Source: Nitrospirales bacterium (GTDB lineage: Bacteria; Nitrospirota; Nitrospiria; Nitrospirales; UBA8639). Taken from it: a DNA stretch of 64,000 nucleotides. Below, piece after piece: positions 36,929-47,230 of the stretch. A model generated the notes under the pieces. The model ran no database searches. It had not been told where the DNA came from and worked only from the letters and a program-made list of their open reading frames with translations. Position 1 is the stretch's first letter. Every line of letters begins with the position of its first letter. The stretch covers positions 186,001-250,000 of the forward strand of contig JALDRK010000001.1 of assembly GCA_031315915.1 (NCBI GenBank), read 5' to 3'. A program made the position numbers and the translations under genes.

Positions 36929-38051
36929 TCATGCGGTCTGTTTATCATTCAGGGAAATCAAGGTGGTTCTCAAACCATTGATGAGCACAACCATCAAGCC
37001 CACCATGGGAAGCACCCCTATCATCAGATGCCAGAAACGTAGAGGAGGCCAATGAATTCCGGCATTTAGGGAAAGGAGGCCAGCCCCGATGGATTCATAC
37101 CGAATAAACCCCATGAGAAAGAGGGCTGCCAGAATACTGAATCCTCCACCCCATACCAATCCTTTGACATAAGGTGCAATGAATGCGGCATTGATCAATA
37201 CCAAACCCAAAAGGGCAACGAGAAGACTGGAAAAAAAGAGCAAAGATCCAAGCGTCAGGCCATTGAGAAAATGATTGCGCACGTCTTCTCCCAATGTGAC
37301 CAACAACCAGGATCCCACCACGACTTGCGGAACCACCCCTATCAGGACCCAGGCCATGCCAAATCGCACAATTTGTATTCTCCACCTTTCCTCGTTATCC
37401 TCCTCCACATCAAAAGGCATTTTGGTGTACAAAGACAGTTTCCAGGGCAAATATCCAATCACCAGCACCATCAGCCCCGGCTGCCATCGCCGATAACAGC
37501 AGATGAATCGCCTTAGAGAGAATTCGTGGCCAATCCCAGTTAGAGAAGGTTGCCTCAACCGCTTCAACCCCTCCAAAGACAAAGTCATCCCACCGCAAAA
37601 TCCATAGAAGCGCAGCCAGGAGAAAAAAGAAACATGCCCCACCTGTCCACTGTTTCCGCAATTTCTCTCCTTTTGCCAGGGCACATTTCACATTCCAGAG
37701 ACAGTAGACTCCAACAAGGTAGAATAATGTTTCCAGCCATCCCATCGGCTCTATACCAGCCGGAACACCGGCATCAGAGGAGGCCAACAAAACAGGAAAA
37801 ACCAATCCCAAAAATCCGGTAAATACAAATAACCGCAATGCAAGTTGACTCATGTGCAGACCTAACACGCTTTCCACTAGGGAATAGGGAGACTGGGTGT
37901 CCCGCCCGGCAAACCAGGGTGAAGCCAGCAAAATTATGGACAAACCAGCAGGCAGGAGTACCCGCCAGGGATCAAACGCAAAGAAAAAAAGTATCGGCAC
38001 ATCAATCATCACAGGAAAGCCATCATAAAGAACCCGACCCGTCTGAGCCAA
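36929..38051 (-). CDS. Polytopic membrane protein, possibly heme-binding (one frameshift)
   Basis: Two overlapping frames join into ~373 residues with about eight to nine membrane segments. The break is one extra base in CCCC at 37477-37480; removing it gives LLLSAMAAGLMVLVIG across the junction. Intramembrane histidines occur in VLGLHMSQLALRL and SKAIHLLLSAMAAG, the sort of placement seen in b-heme membrane proteins, but I cannot assign a family. The start is uncertain (TTG at 38051 or an ATG near 38009). It sits 36 bases upstream of metF on the same strand. Confidence 0.55.
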
Positions 38052-38432
38052 CCAAACAGGACGATTTCCTTAAAGTCCCAACTTAACCAATACGGTGCCC
38101 TCACCATTCAACAATGGTAAAAACAGGAATAATACACTGATCATCCAATCCAACGGCCATACTGAGCCGAAAGCGAAGCATCTGTCTCCAGACTACCTAT
38201 GCGACCAGTCGTAGTAATGGCCTCCCTAAGCAAAAAGGCGCTTTCAGGCAAAAACTCCCGCTTCGAAACCGTCCATAAAACCCCTGCCCCATTCCCAAAA
38301 ATTTCAACAGGAAAAATTCTGTACTTTTTTCAAGGAGTTGGGTAGCATGCCAAAGGGTTAGAAAAATACATTAGGAAGAGTCAAGACAAATCCCAAATCC
38401 TGAAAACAGCCTGACCATCCCTCACCAGGCCC
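38052..38432. other. Gene-free region at the edge of the accessory island
   Basis: About 380 bases between divergently transcribed core-like and accessory genes. It must contain the promoter of the restriction operon. I see only a small CCATT-CAAC-AATGG hairpin near 38102; no tRNA, integrase or attachment-site repeat is visible. Confidence 0.4.
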
Positions 38433-41400
38433 ATGCAAACTTCTGAGAATCCCTTCTTCGACCACCCCATACTCAACTCGCCGTATGAGTACCCGAAGCG
38501 GTACTGGGAGTTGGACTCTAGCGGTCAGCCCACGCAACAGATTACTGAAAGCCGACGCCCTGCCGAGTTCATCACACCAATCCCCAAGCCCAAAAAGCGA
38601 AAACGAGGAGCTGCTCAGGAAGAAATGGTCTTTGATGAAGGCCAACAGCTTTCAACCAAAGAGCAGCAATACGACCCCACCTCCATCATCAATGAAGTGC
38701 GCGGGTATGTGGGCGCTTGGCGCACCCTGCCCAATTCCAATCAATGGCAGGTGACGCCGGAAACCACCCGCCTTCTTCAACATTGGCGGCATCACCGCTT
38801 CAGTAGCGTCCGTCCCTTCTTTTGCCAGGTGGAGGCCGTCGAAACAGCGATCTGGCTGACCGAAGTGGCCTCTCAATCCAAACAGGGGAAGCGCCTGCTT
38901 GAGCATCTGGCCTCGGCCAACAAAGATGCCAACCCCGCACTCAAACGCCTGGCTCTCAAGTTGGCCACTGGGGCGGGCAAAACCACGGTCATGGCCATGC
39001 TCATTGCCTGGCAAACGATCAATGACGTCCGTCGCCCTCACAGCCAAAAGTTCACCCGTGGCTTTTTGATCGTGGCTCCCGGTCTTACGATTAAAGACCG
39101 ATTGCGTGTGCTTCAACCCAATGATCCGGACAGTTACTACGCCGGCCGGGAATTGGTGCCCTCGGACATGCTGGAAGATTTGAAGCGGGCTAAAATCGTC
39201 ATCACCAACTATCATGCGTTCAAACTGCGAGAACGGATTGAGCTTTCCAAGGGTGGGCGATCTCTCCTGCAAGGCCGCGGTGAAGCCCTCAACACCCTGG
39301 AAACTGAAGGGCAAATGCTTCAACGGGTCATACCAGACCTCATGGGCTTAAAAAACATCATGGTGCTGAACGACGAAGCCCATCACTGTTACCGAGAAAA
39401 GCCGAAAGCCGAAGTAGAAGAAGAGGACCTCAAAGGGGAGGAGAAGAAAGAGGCCGAGAAAAACAATGAAGCTGCCCGGTTATGGATCTCTGGGCTAGAA
39501 ATCGTCACAAGAAAACTGGGGGTCAACCAGATTATCGATCTATCTGCCACCCCGTTCTTTCTGCGTGGGTCCGGCTACGCGGAAGGCACCCTGTTCCCGT
39601 GGACGATGAGTGATTTTTCCCTCATGGACGCCATCGAATGCGGCATCGTCAAACTCCCGCGGGTGCCCGTGGCCGACAATATCCCCGGTAATGAAATGCC
39701 CATGTATCGTAATCTCTGGGAACACATCCGAACCAAAATGCCCAAGAAAGGCCGGGGCAAGGCCAAAACGCTTGATCCGCTGAGCTTGCCCACCCAGCTC
39801 CAAACCGCCCTCGAAGTCCTGTATGGCCACTATGAGAAAACCTATGGGCTGTGGGAAGAGGAAGGCATTCGCGTCCCGCCCTGTTTCATCATCGTCTGCA
39901 ACAACACCTCTACCTCCAAACTGGTCTATGACTACGTCTCAGGGTTTCAGCGTGAGAATGAAGATGGGTCCACCATACTTGAAAACGGTCGTCTGCCTCT
40001 GTTCCGAAACTTCGATGAGCATGGGAACCCCTTTCCCCGGCCCAATACCCTCCTTATCGACAGCGAACAACTCGAATCCGGTGAAGGGCTGGATGACAAT
40101 TTCCGAAGTATGGCGGCTGATGAGGTTGAACGGTTCCGCCGCGAAATCCTCGAACGAGGAGGCAAACAGGCGGATGAGCTGCACCAAGGCAAAGAACTTG
40201 ATGATGTCACGTTATTGCGTGAGGTGATGAATACGGTAGGAAAATATGGGCAACTGGGCGGTTCCATCCGGTGTGTGGTCTCCGTCTCCATGCTCACGGA
40301 GGGATGGGACGCCAACACGGTGACGCATGTATTAGGGGTCCGTGCATTCGGCACCCAGCTTCTCTGCGAACAAGTGATTGGTCGTGCACTTCGTCGCCAA
40401 TCCTATGAAATCAATGAAGACGGTCCGGACAAGGACCTCTTCAACGTGGAATATGCCGACGTCCTGGGCATCCCCTTCAATTTCACGGCCAAACCCGTAA
40501 TCGCGCCCCCTCAACGGCCCCGTGAAACTATTCATGTCCATGCAGTTCGTCCCCAGCGCGATGCCCTCGAAATCCGTTTTCCTCGGGTGGTCGGGTATCG
40601 CGTGGAATTACCCGAAGAACGCCTTCGGGCCGATTTCAACCAGGACTCCGTGTTGGACCTGACGCCGGACCTGGTTGGAGCCACCGAAACACGAAACTCC
40701 GGCATCATTGGCGAACCGGTGGATCTCAATCTGGTCCACACCGGGGACATGCGCCCATCCCAGGTGATCTATGAACTGACCTCTCACCTGGTGCTGAACA
40801 AATGGCGGGATGCCAATGGGGAGCCTCAGCTCAATCTTTTCGGTCAGCTCAAACGCATTGCCCGCCAATGGATCGAAGGATACCTTGTTTGTAAGGGTGG
40901 AACGTATCCGGCTCAGTTAAAATACAAAATGCTGGCCGACATGGCCTGTGAACGCATCATGGCCGGGATTACCCGCGAGTTTGTCGGTCAACGTCCCATC
41001 ATTGCGGAACTGGATCCCTACAATCCCACGGGTTCCACGAGGCATGTCAATTTTAATACTTCAAAACCCTACCGCTGGGAGACCGATGCCCGACGGTGCC
41101 ACATCAACTGGGTCATTCTGGATAGCGATTGGGAAGCGGAGTTTTGCAGGGTGGCGGAAGCGCATCCCCGTGTCAAAGCGTACGCCAAAAATCACAACTT
41201 CGGCTTTGAAGTGCCCTATCGGTACGGATCGGAAATGCGGAAATACATTCCCGACTTCATCGTGCTGGTAAATGACGGCCACGGCGAGAAGGATCTCCTG
41301 CACCTCATCGTCGAAATCAAAGGCTACCGGCGAGAGGATGCCAAGGAAAAGAAATCGACTATGGAGACCTATTGGGTGCCTGGGGTGAACTATCTAGGCA

Positions 41401-41534
41401 CCTATGGCCGCTGGGCGTTTGCGGAGTTCACGGAGGTCTACCAAATGGAAGCGGATTTCAAGGCCAAGGTTGAAAGGGAATTTAACAACATGATCGAAGG
41501 CCTCAACGATTCTGCGGAATCCGAAACAACATAA
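38433..41534 (+). CDS. Type III-like restriction endonuclease subunit (SF2 helicase plus PD-(D/E)XK nuclease)
   Basis: 1033 residues. The SF2 helicase has Walker A LATGAGKTTVMAM (~residue 178) and a DEAH box NDEAHHCYR (~313), with motif III-like DLSATPF and motif V/VI regions SMLTEGWDANTVTHVLG and CEQVIGRALRR. The C-terminal nuclease shows YIPDFIVLV (~937) and VEIKGYRR (~959), the PD...ExK pattern. This matches Res-like proteins of type III restriction systems, which need the Mod partner for site recognition. It is the first gene of six. The DUF1016 gene starts 2 bases after its stop, between res and mod, which is not the classic mod-res order. Confidence 0.9.
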   Translation: MQTSENPFFDHPILNSPYEYPKRYWELDSSGQPTQQITESRRPAEFITPIPKPKKRKRGAAQEEMVFDEGQQLSTKEQQYDPTSIINEVRGYVGAWRTLPNSNQWQVTPETTRLLQHWRHHRFSSVRPFFCQVEAVETAIWLTEVASQSKQGKRLLEHLASANKDANPALKRLALKLATGAGKTTVMAMLIAWQTINDVRRPHSQKFTRGFLIVAPGLTIKDRLRVLQPNDPDSYYAGRELVPSDMLEDLKRAKIVITNYHAFKLRERIELSKGGRSLLQGRGEALNTLETEGQMLQRVIPDLMGLKNIMVLNDEAHHCYREKPKAEVEEEDLKGEEKKEAEKNNEAARLWISGLEIVTRKLGVNQIIDLSATPFFLRGSGYAEGTLFPWTMSDFSLMDAIECGIVKLPRVPVADNIPGNEMPMYRNLWEHIRTKMPKKGRGKAKTLDPLSLPTQLQTALEVLYGHYEKTYGLWEEEGIRVPPCFIIVCNNTSTSKLVYDYVSGFQRENEDGSTILENGRLPLFRNFDEHGNPFPRPNTLLIDSEQLESGEGLDDNFRSMAADEVERFRREILERGGKQADELHQGKELDDVTLLREVMNTVGKYGQLGGSIRCVVSVSMLTEGWDANTVTHVLGVRAFGTQLLCEQVIGRALRRQSYEINEDGPDKDLFNVEYADVLGIPFNFTAKPVIAPPQRPRETIHVHAVRPQRDALEIRFPRVVGYRVELPEERLRADFNQDSVLDLTPDLVGATETRNSGIIGEPVDLNLVHTGDMRPSQVIYELTSHLVLNKWRDANGEPQLNLFGQLKRIARQWIEGYLVCKGGTYPAQLKYKMLADMACERIMAGITREFVGQRPIIAELDPYNPTGSTRHVNFNTSKPYRWETDARRCHINWVILDSDWEAEFCRVAEAHPRVKAYAKNHNFGFEVPYRYGSEMRKYIPDFIVLVNDGHGEKDLLHLIVEIKGYRREDAKEKKSTMETYWVPGVNYLGTYGRWAFAEFTEVYQMEADFKAKVEREFNNMIEGLNDSAESETT

Positions 41535-41536
41535 CG

Positions 41537-42676
41537 ATGTCAAAAAACATCAAGAGAAGCCCATCAAAACCCGCTGCCAGCAACAAGGGACTGACAGCCA
41601 AAACCAGATCTTCCTTCACCCAAGTGGTTCGCCTTATTCAGGAATCGCGTCACAAGACCTATCGGGCTGTCAATGCCGAGTTAATTGAACTGTACTGGCG
41701 TATAGGGGAATATATCAGCGGGCGGATCGAGGTAGAGGGATGGGGAAAAGGCACCATCGTAGCACTGGCGGCGTTCATTCAGAAGGCGGAACCCGGTCTT
41801 CGGGGATTTTCCCCGCAAAACTTATGGCGGATGCGGCAGTTCTACGAGGCCTACCGTGCCGATTCAAAACTCTCGACACTGGTGAGAGAATTACCGTGGT
41901 CCTCCAATTTACACATTTTGAATAGGGCCAAGAGGCAGGAAGAACGCGAATTCTACCTACGTATGGCCACACGAAACCGGTGGCCGGTTCGTGAAGTCGC
42001 AAGACAGATTGACGCATCCCTATTCGAACGAACTGTCCTGAGCCCGGCAAAACTCTCAACAACGTTGAGAGAAGTGCACCCACAAGCCGCCGAATTTTTC
42101 AAAGATGCCTACGTCTTCGAGTTCCTGGGCCTGAGCCAAGACCATGCGGAAGCCGACCTCCATGCTGGGCTGGTACGCAATATGGGCCGGTTTCTGACCG
42201 AACTGGGGCGGGAGTTTTGTTTTATCGGCTCTGAATATCCGGTTCAAGTGGGCGGTCGGGACTTTGCCATTGATCTCCTGTTCTATCACAGGGAATTGAT
42301 CAGCCTCGTGGCCATTGAGTTAAAAGTCGACGAATTTCAACCCGAGCACCTGGGCAAGTTGGAATTTTATTTGGAAGCGCTGGACCGGGATGTGCGAAAG
42401 CCGCATGAACAGCCCTCAATCGGCATGTTGCTCTGTGCCTCAAAGGACGCCGAAGTGGTGGAATATGCCCTCAGCCGAAGTACCTCGCCCACGCTGATCA
42501 CGGAGTATCAGCGACTTCTGCCGGACAAAAGCTTATTGCGCGCCAAGCTGCACGAGTTCTATCACCTGTTGGCCTCATCGGAAGAGAATCCCAAAGCCCT
42601 GCCGCCAGCCCAAAGGAAACGCCGGAGGAGTACACAGAAAGCCTCCTCACGCAAAAAGAAAACACGAGGAACGTAA
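41537..42676 (+). CDS. DUF1016 (YhcG-type) PD-(D/E)XK nuclease domain protein
   Basis: 379 residues. The N-terminal DUF1016 region has ELIELYWRIGEYISGR, GFSPQNLWRMRQFYEAY and LPWSSNLHIL. The C-terminal nuclease domain has the PD-(D/E)XK signature DFAIDLLFY (~residue 242) and AIELKVD (~260), and conserved FEFLGL and GREFCFIGSEYPV. The last ~35 residues are very basic (RKRRRSTQKASSRKKK), probably for DNA binding. Such proteins are frequent in defence islands next to restriction genes; no mechanism is firmly known to me. Two-base gaps separate it from res and mod, indicating tight coupling. Confidence 0.88.
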   Translation: MSKNIKRSPSKPAASNKGLTAKTRSSFTQVVRLIQESRHKTYRAVNAELIELYWRIGEYISGRIEVEGWGKGTIVALAAFIQKAEPGLRGFSPQNLWRMRQFYEAYRADSKLSTLVRELPWSSNLHILNRAKRQEEREFYLRMATRNRWPVREVARQIDASLFERTVLSPAKLSTTLREVHPQAAEFFKDAYVFEFLGLSQDHAEADLHAGLVRNMGRFLTELGREFCFIGSEYPVQVGGRDFAIDLLFYHRELISLVAIELKVDEFQPEHLGKLEFYLEALDRDVRKPHEQPSIGMLLCASKDAEVVEYALSRSTSPTLITEYQRLLPDKSLLRAKLHEFYHLLASSEENPKALPPAQRKRRRSTQKASSRKKKTRGT

Positions 42677-42678
42677 CG

Positions 42679-45516
42679 ATGGCGAAAAAACAAGCCACCC
42701 CCAAGACGGTCGAAGCCCTCACACATGAGGAAGCCAAACGGAAAAATATTCCAACGGCCGAGTACCAATCCGTCTTACAAAAAACCGAGCAAGAGCCAAT
42801 CCGGGTAGCCTATGAACGTGGTGTAAACGGCCTTGATGAAGAAAAGAAAACCCGCAATCGTGATCTGGACCCACAGCTCGTTTGGCGGGCAAAAGATGAA
42901 CAGGATTGGTCGGATCTGGTCGTCCATGCTCCGCCGCTCTACATCCAAGAAAAGGTCCACCCCAAGGCGCTGATCGACGACCTTCTCCGTGAGACTCGGG
43001 AACGGGAGCACGAATCTGGTCAACTGATGCCTGACCTCTTCGCCGACTTTAACGGAATTCCAAAGGGGTTGGATAAGACCGAGTTCTATCAACACGACCA
43101 AAACTGGTCCAACCGCATGATTCTCGGTGACTCCCTCCAAGTCATGGCCAGTTTAGCTGAGCGAGAAGGACTGCGCGGCAAGGTGCAGTGCATTTACATC
43201 GACCCCCCTTATGGCATCAAGTTCAACAGCAACTTTCAGTGGTCGACTACGAGCCGCGATGTGAAAGATGGAAAGGCCGACCACATAACTCGCGAACCTG
43301 AACAGGTGAAAGCCTTCCGCGACACCTGGCGTGACGGCATCCACACCTATCTGACGTACCTCCGCGATCGACTCACAGTTGCACGCGATCTGCTCACCGA
43401 CTCCGGTTCCATCTTTGTGCAGATCGGGGATGAGAATGTTCATAGCGTGCGGACCCTAATGGATGAGGTTTTTGGAGAAGACAACTTCTGCAAGATTACG
43501 GTCGCCAAAACTTCTAGTGCTACAAGTCAACACCTGGCTGGAGTTTCAGATTTCATTTTGTTCTATGCAAAGAATAAGGAGCTGCTGAAGTATCGTCAGC
43601 CAATACGTGAAAAAGCTATTGGTGGTGAAGGTGGATCAGCTTATGTGTTTGTAGAAGAACAAGATGGTATTCGCAGACGTAGGACCCAGGAAGAGGGCTT
43701 AGACAATCCGTCAACCCGCCCTTACCGCTTGAGTGATCTGAGGAGTTCAAGGCCGCCAGGTAGTTTCCCTGTAACTATCAATGGCAAGACATATACTCCT
43801 GTACGTGGGTATTGGAAGACTGGGGAAGTTGGCTTTTGTAGACTAGACAAGGCAAACAGAGTAGTGGGTACCGCATCGACCCTTAATTATGTTCGCTATC
43901 TTGGGGACTACCCAGCTTTCCCATTGAACAATATCTGGACCGATCTGAGTAGTTCTGTTGGAACTGAAAAAATATATGTCGTACAGACTGGCGGTAAAAT
44001 TGTTGAGCGATGCCTTCTCATGGCCACGGACCCTGGGGATCTAGTCCTCGATCCAACCTGCGGCTCAGGCACCACTGCTACCGTTGCCGAGCAATGGGGC
44101 CGACGCTGGGTCACGATTGATACTTCACGCGTCGCCCTTGCATTGGCCCGTGCCCGTATAATGGGCGCACGCTACCCCTATTACCTGCTGGCCGATTCCC
44201 GGGAAGGTCAACTGAAAGAAGCTGAAATTACAAAAACCGCTCCGAGTTCCAAACCTGTTCACAGCAACATCCGCCACGGCTTCATATACGAACGCGTGCC
44301 GCATATTACGCTCAAGTCCATCGCCAACAACGCAGAAATTGATGTGATCTGGGACAAGTGGCAGGCGAAATTGGAACCGCTTCGTGAACAGCTGAATTCA
44401 GAACTTAGGGAATCCTGGCAGGAGTGGGAAATTCCACGAGAGCCAGATAATAAGTGGACAGATACGGCTAAGATGCTGCTCACTAAGTGGTGGGAGGCCC
44501 GGATTGCCAGGCAAAAAGAGATTGATGCCTCAATTGCCGCTAAGGCCGAGTTTGAGTTCCTCTACGACAAGCCCTACGAGGACAAGAAGATAGCACGCGT
44601 GGCCGGACCTTTTACGGTTGAGAGTCTTTCCCCGCATCGTGTGCTGGGCGTCGATGAGAACGATGAATTGATCGATACGTCCAAGGAAACCATCTCCGAG
44701 TATGGTGCGAAGCAGTCTTTCCCCCAGATGATCCTCGAAAACCTGAAGACTGCCGGTGTCCAACAAGCCCATAAAGAGGACAAAATTAGCTTTATTTCGC
44801 TGGCTCCCTGGCCGGGGGAATTGATCTGCGCCGAGGGCCGTTACTTGGAAATCTCAGAACCCTCTCCCACTGGGAAAGGGAAGAGTGAGGGCGGCGTGGA
44901 ACGCCGTGCCGCGATCTTTATCGGCCCGGAGTTTGGCACGGTCCAGCGGGCTGACCTTGTTGCCGCGGCCCGGGAGGCAGGGGATACCGATTTTGATGTG
45001 CTGATCGCTTGCGCCTTTAACTACGAAGCCCACACCACCGAGTTCAACAAACTGGGTCGCATCCCCGTGCTCAAGGCCCGCATGAATGTCGACCTCCATA
45101 TGGCCGAGGACTTGAAGAACACCGGCAAAGGGAATCTCTTTGTCATCTTTGGAGAGCCCGATATCGACATTCTCCCAGAAAAGGACGGCCGATACAGGGT
45201 CAAAATCAACGGCGTGGATGTCTTCCATCCGAGTACGGGGGAAGTTCGTAGCGATGGCCCCGAGGGGATCGCGTGCTGGTTCATCGATACCGATTACAAC
45301 GAAGAAAGCTTCTTTGTACGACACGCTTATTTCTTAGGCGCGAACGATCCCTACAGTTCTCTGAAAACCACGCTTAAAGCCGAAATTGACCAGGAAGCCT
45401 GGGCCACCTTGAACAGCGACACCTCCCGGTCATTTCCCAAACCAAAATCTGGCCGTATCGCAGTGAAGGTAATCAATCACCTCGGCGATGAAGTCATGAA
45501 GGTTTTTAAAGTATGA
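42679..45516 (+). CDS. Type III-like site-specific adenine DNA methyltransferase (Mod)
   Basis: 945 residues, longer than typical Mod (~650). The catalytic motif IV IDPPYGIKF (~residue 174) precedes the SAM-binding motif DPTCGSGTTATVAEQ (~457), the beta-class N6-adenine order. Between them lies the target-recognition region (~270-440). The C-terminal ~450 residues hold mixed helical segments and a beta-rich end and may contact Res or DNA. The target-recognition DNA (about 43480-44020) is visibly more AT-rich than the flanking parts, suggesting exchange by recombination. It is third in the six-gene operon. Confidence 0.9.
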   Translation: MAKKQATPKTVEALTHEEAKRKNIPTAEYQSVLQKTEQEPIRVAYERGVNGLDEEKKTRNRDLDPQLVWRAKDEQDWSDLVVHAPPLYIQEKVHPKALIDDLLRETREREHESGQLMPDLFADFNGIPKGLDKTEFYQHDQNWSNRMILGDSLQVMASLAEREGLRGKVQCIYIDPPYGIKFNSNFQWSTTSRDVKDGKADHITREPEQVKAFRDTWRDGIHTYLTYLRDRLTVARDLLTDSGSIFVQIGDENVHSVRTLMDEVFGEDNFCKITVAKTSSATSQHLAGVSDFILFYAKNKELLKYRQPIREKAIGGEGGSAYVFVEEQDGIRRRRTQEEGLDNPSTRPYRLSDLRSSRPPGSFPVTINGKTYTPVRGYWKTGEVGFCRLDKANRVVGTASTLNYVRYLGDYPAFPLNNIWTDLSSSVGTEKIYVVQTGGKIVERCLLMATDPGDLVLDPTCGSGTTATVAEQWGRRWVTIDTSRVALALARARIMGARYPYYLLADSREGQLKEAEITKTAPSSKPVHSNIRHGFIYERVPHITLKSIANNAEIDVIWDKWQAKLEPLREQLNSELRESWQEWEIPREPDNKWTDTAKMLLTKWWEARIARQKEIDASIAAKAEFEFLYDKPYEDKKIARVAGPFTVESLSPHRVLGVDENDELIDTSKETISEYGAKQSFPQMILENLKTAGVQQAHKEDKISFISLAPWPGELICAEGRYLEISEPSPTGKGKSEGGVERRAAIFIGPEFGTVQRADLVAAAREAGDTDFDVLIACAFNYEAHTTEFNKLGRIPVLKARMNVDLHMAEDLKNTGKGNLFVIFGEPDIDILPEKDGRYRVKINGVDVFHPSTGEVRSDGPEGIACWFIDTDYNEESFFVRHAYFLGANDPYSSLKTTLKAEIDQEAWATLNSDTSRSFPKPKSGRIAVKVINHLGDEVMKVFKV

Positions 45517-45522
45517 TTTTGG

Positions 45523-45539
45523 GATAATATAGATAATAT
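45523..45539 (+). promoter_or_regulatory. Tandem GATAATAT repeats before the Xre/ImmA gene
   Basis: GATAATAT occurs twice (45523-45530 and 45532-45539) in the only sizeable gap of the operon (60 bases). It could be a -10 region for a second promoter or an operator for the helix-turn-helix protein encoded directly downstream. Confidence 0.3.
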
Positions 45540-45576
45540 CAATGTTTGCTGAATAGTTAAGACAATCATTCAATCA

Positions 45577-46725
45577 ATGACTCGTGTCACCATCAGACCG
45601 GAACTGTTGCGGTGGGCAAAGGAGCGTTCCGGTGTGTCCGAAGCCGACCTCAAAAAGCGGTTTCCCAAGATTGAGGAATGGGAAAGTGGAGTAATCCAAC
45701 CCACATTGAAACAACTTGAGGGTTACGCGAAAGCCACCCATACCCCCTTTGGGTTTCTCTTTCTGGCCAGGCCACCCGAGGAACCTCTTCCCATTCCTGA
45801 CTTTCGCACGATGACCGACCGTCGGGTGACTCGACCGAGTCCCGATTTGTTGGACACGATCTATATGTGCCAGCAACGCCAAGCCTGGTATCACGAGTAT
45901 TCCCGAGCCAATCAACTTCCGCCGGTCGAATTCATTGGTACCGTGACCCGAACGGAAGATGTCAAAGATGTTGCCAACCTGATTCGAGAAAAATTGGCTC
46001 TGAGTCTTGAGGCCAGGCGGCAATGCGCCACCTGGGAAGACGCCCTTCGTTCTTTTATTTATCAGGCCGACGATGCCGGCATACTGGTGATGTGCAATGG
46101 CGTCGTGGCGAACAACACGCATCGGAAATTGGATCCCGACGAATTCCGCGGCTTTGCGCTTTCCGACAGGCAGGCACCCGTCATCTTCGTCAATGGGGCA
46201 GATAGTAAGTCTGCCCAAATGTTTACTCTGGCCCACGAACTGGCTCACTTGTGGCTTGGAGAAACGGCGTTATCCAGCGTCGAAATTGCCCAAGAGGAGG
46301 AGAAGGATGTGGAGCGGTGGTGCAATGCTGTTGCGGCGGAAGTGCTGGTTCCCTTGGATATTCTGGAACAGGCGGTGCAGCCTAAAGAACCTCTGGAGGA
46401 TGCCAAGCCCAGGTTGGCGCGACAATTTAAAGTAAGCACCTTGGTGATTCTTCGCCGACTTCGGGATGTCGGGTTTTTGAGCAACCGCCGATTTTTCACG
46501 TGTTTCAAGGAAGAGGTCGAGCACATTGCCGAACTGCAGAAAAAAGGTGGGGGTGGAAATTTTTATTTGTCTCAATCCGCACGTGCCAGTAAACGGTTCA
46601 CTCGTGCATTGGCTGAAAGCACGTTTGAGGGGCAGACCTTGTACCGTGATGCCATGAAAATGCTTGGGATTTCTAAAATTTCCACCTTTCACAATTTGGC
46701 ACGGCGCCTTTCTGTCATCGAGTAA
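45577..46725 (+). CDS. Xre-type HTH and ImmA/IrrE metallopeptidase protein
   Basis: 382 residues. The N-terminal ~65 resemble a degenerate Xre helix-turn-helix (LLRWAKERSGVSEADL ... PTLKQLEGYAKATHTPFGFLFL). The ImmA/IrrE zinc peptidase domain follows with HELAHLW (~residue 216) and a downstream EVLVPLDIL segment typical of the family. Proteins of this layout act as antitoxin or regulator beside toxins, or cleave repressors. The stop overlaps the start of the DUF4411 gene (TAATG), the arrangement expected for a toxin-antitoxin pair. Confidence 0.88.
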   Translation: MTRVTIRPELLRWAKERSGVSEADLKKRFPKIEEWESGVIQPTLKQLEGYAKATHTPFGFLFLARPPEEPLPIPDFRTMTDRRVTRPSPDLLDTIYMCQQRQAWYHEYSRANQLPPVEFIGTVTRTEDVKDVANLIREKLALSLEARRQCATWEDALRSFIYQADDAGILVMCNGVVANNTHRKLDPDEFRGFALSDRQAPVIFVNGADSKSAQMFTLAHELAHLWLGETALSSVEIAQEEEKDVERWCNAVAAEVLVPLDILEQAVQPKEPLEDAKPRLARQFKVSTLVILRRLRDVGFLSNRRFFTCFKEEVEHIAELQKKGGGGNFYLSQSARASKRFTRALAESTFEGQTLYRDAMKMLGISKISTFHNLARRLSVIE

Positions 46726-47230
46726 TGGCCTACCTGCTTGACGCCAATATTTTCATCCAGACCAAAAACCTTCATTATGGGTTGGATTTTTGTCCGGCTT
46801 TTTGGGATTGGCTTGTCCGGGAAAACCAATACGGAAAGGTTTTAAGCGTCAGTCAGGTGGGGGATGAACTCATCGCCGGTGACGATGAATTAGCCCAATG
46901 GGCACAAGACCGCGGAGAAAGGTTTTTCCGAGAAACCGACCCAGCCACCCTCCCAGCATTCTCAGAGGTTTCGGAATGGGTTCAGTCTCAAAATTTTGAA
47001 TCTGCGGCAATAAATACGTTTTTGCAGGTCGCAGATTATTATTGCTGGCCTTTGCCAAAGCCCATGGTCACACGATTGTGACTCATGAGGTTCCACCGAA
47101 TCACGCCGAAAAATCAAGATCCCGACAGTCGGGATCGGACTTGGTATTGCATTCTATAAGTCCCTATTCCATGCTTCGGCGTGAACGTGTTCGTTTTATC
47201 CTTGGGCCGGACGGTCGGGATTCCCCATAA
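46725..47230 (+). CDS. DUF4411 PIN-type protein (three indels as sequenced)
   Basis: The N-terminus AYLLDANIFIQTKNLHYG and WDWLVREN, GDELIAGDDELA, NTFLQVADYY match DUF4411, a PIN-fold putative RNase toxin family. After ADYY the frame breaks. One missing T (~47040), one missing A in A5 (~47111) and one extra base (~47148) restore LLAFAKAHGHTIVTHEVP, KIKIPTVGIGLG and SPYSMLRRERVRFILG in sequence. The net -1 agrees with the span. Either base-calling errors or genuine loss of a toxin; three hits in 110 bases makes real decay more plausible here than elsewhere. It overlaps both neighbours by one base. Confidence 0.72.

Noticed and set aside
38052..38432. tRNA or att site marking integration of the accessory island
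   Set aside because: No tRNA, integrase or long direct repeat was found at either edge of the 38-57 kb stretch.
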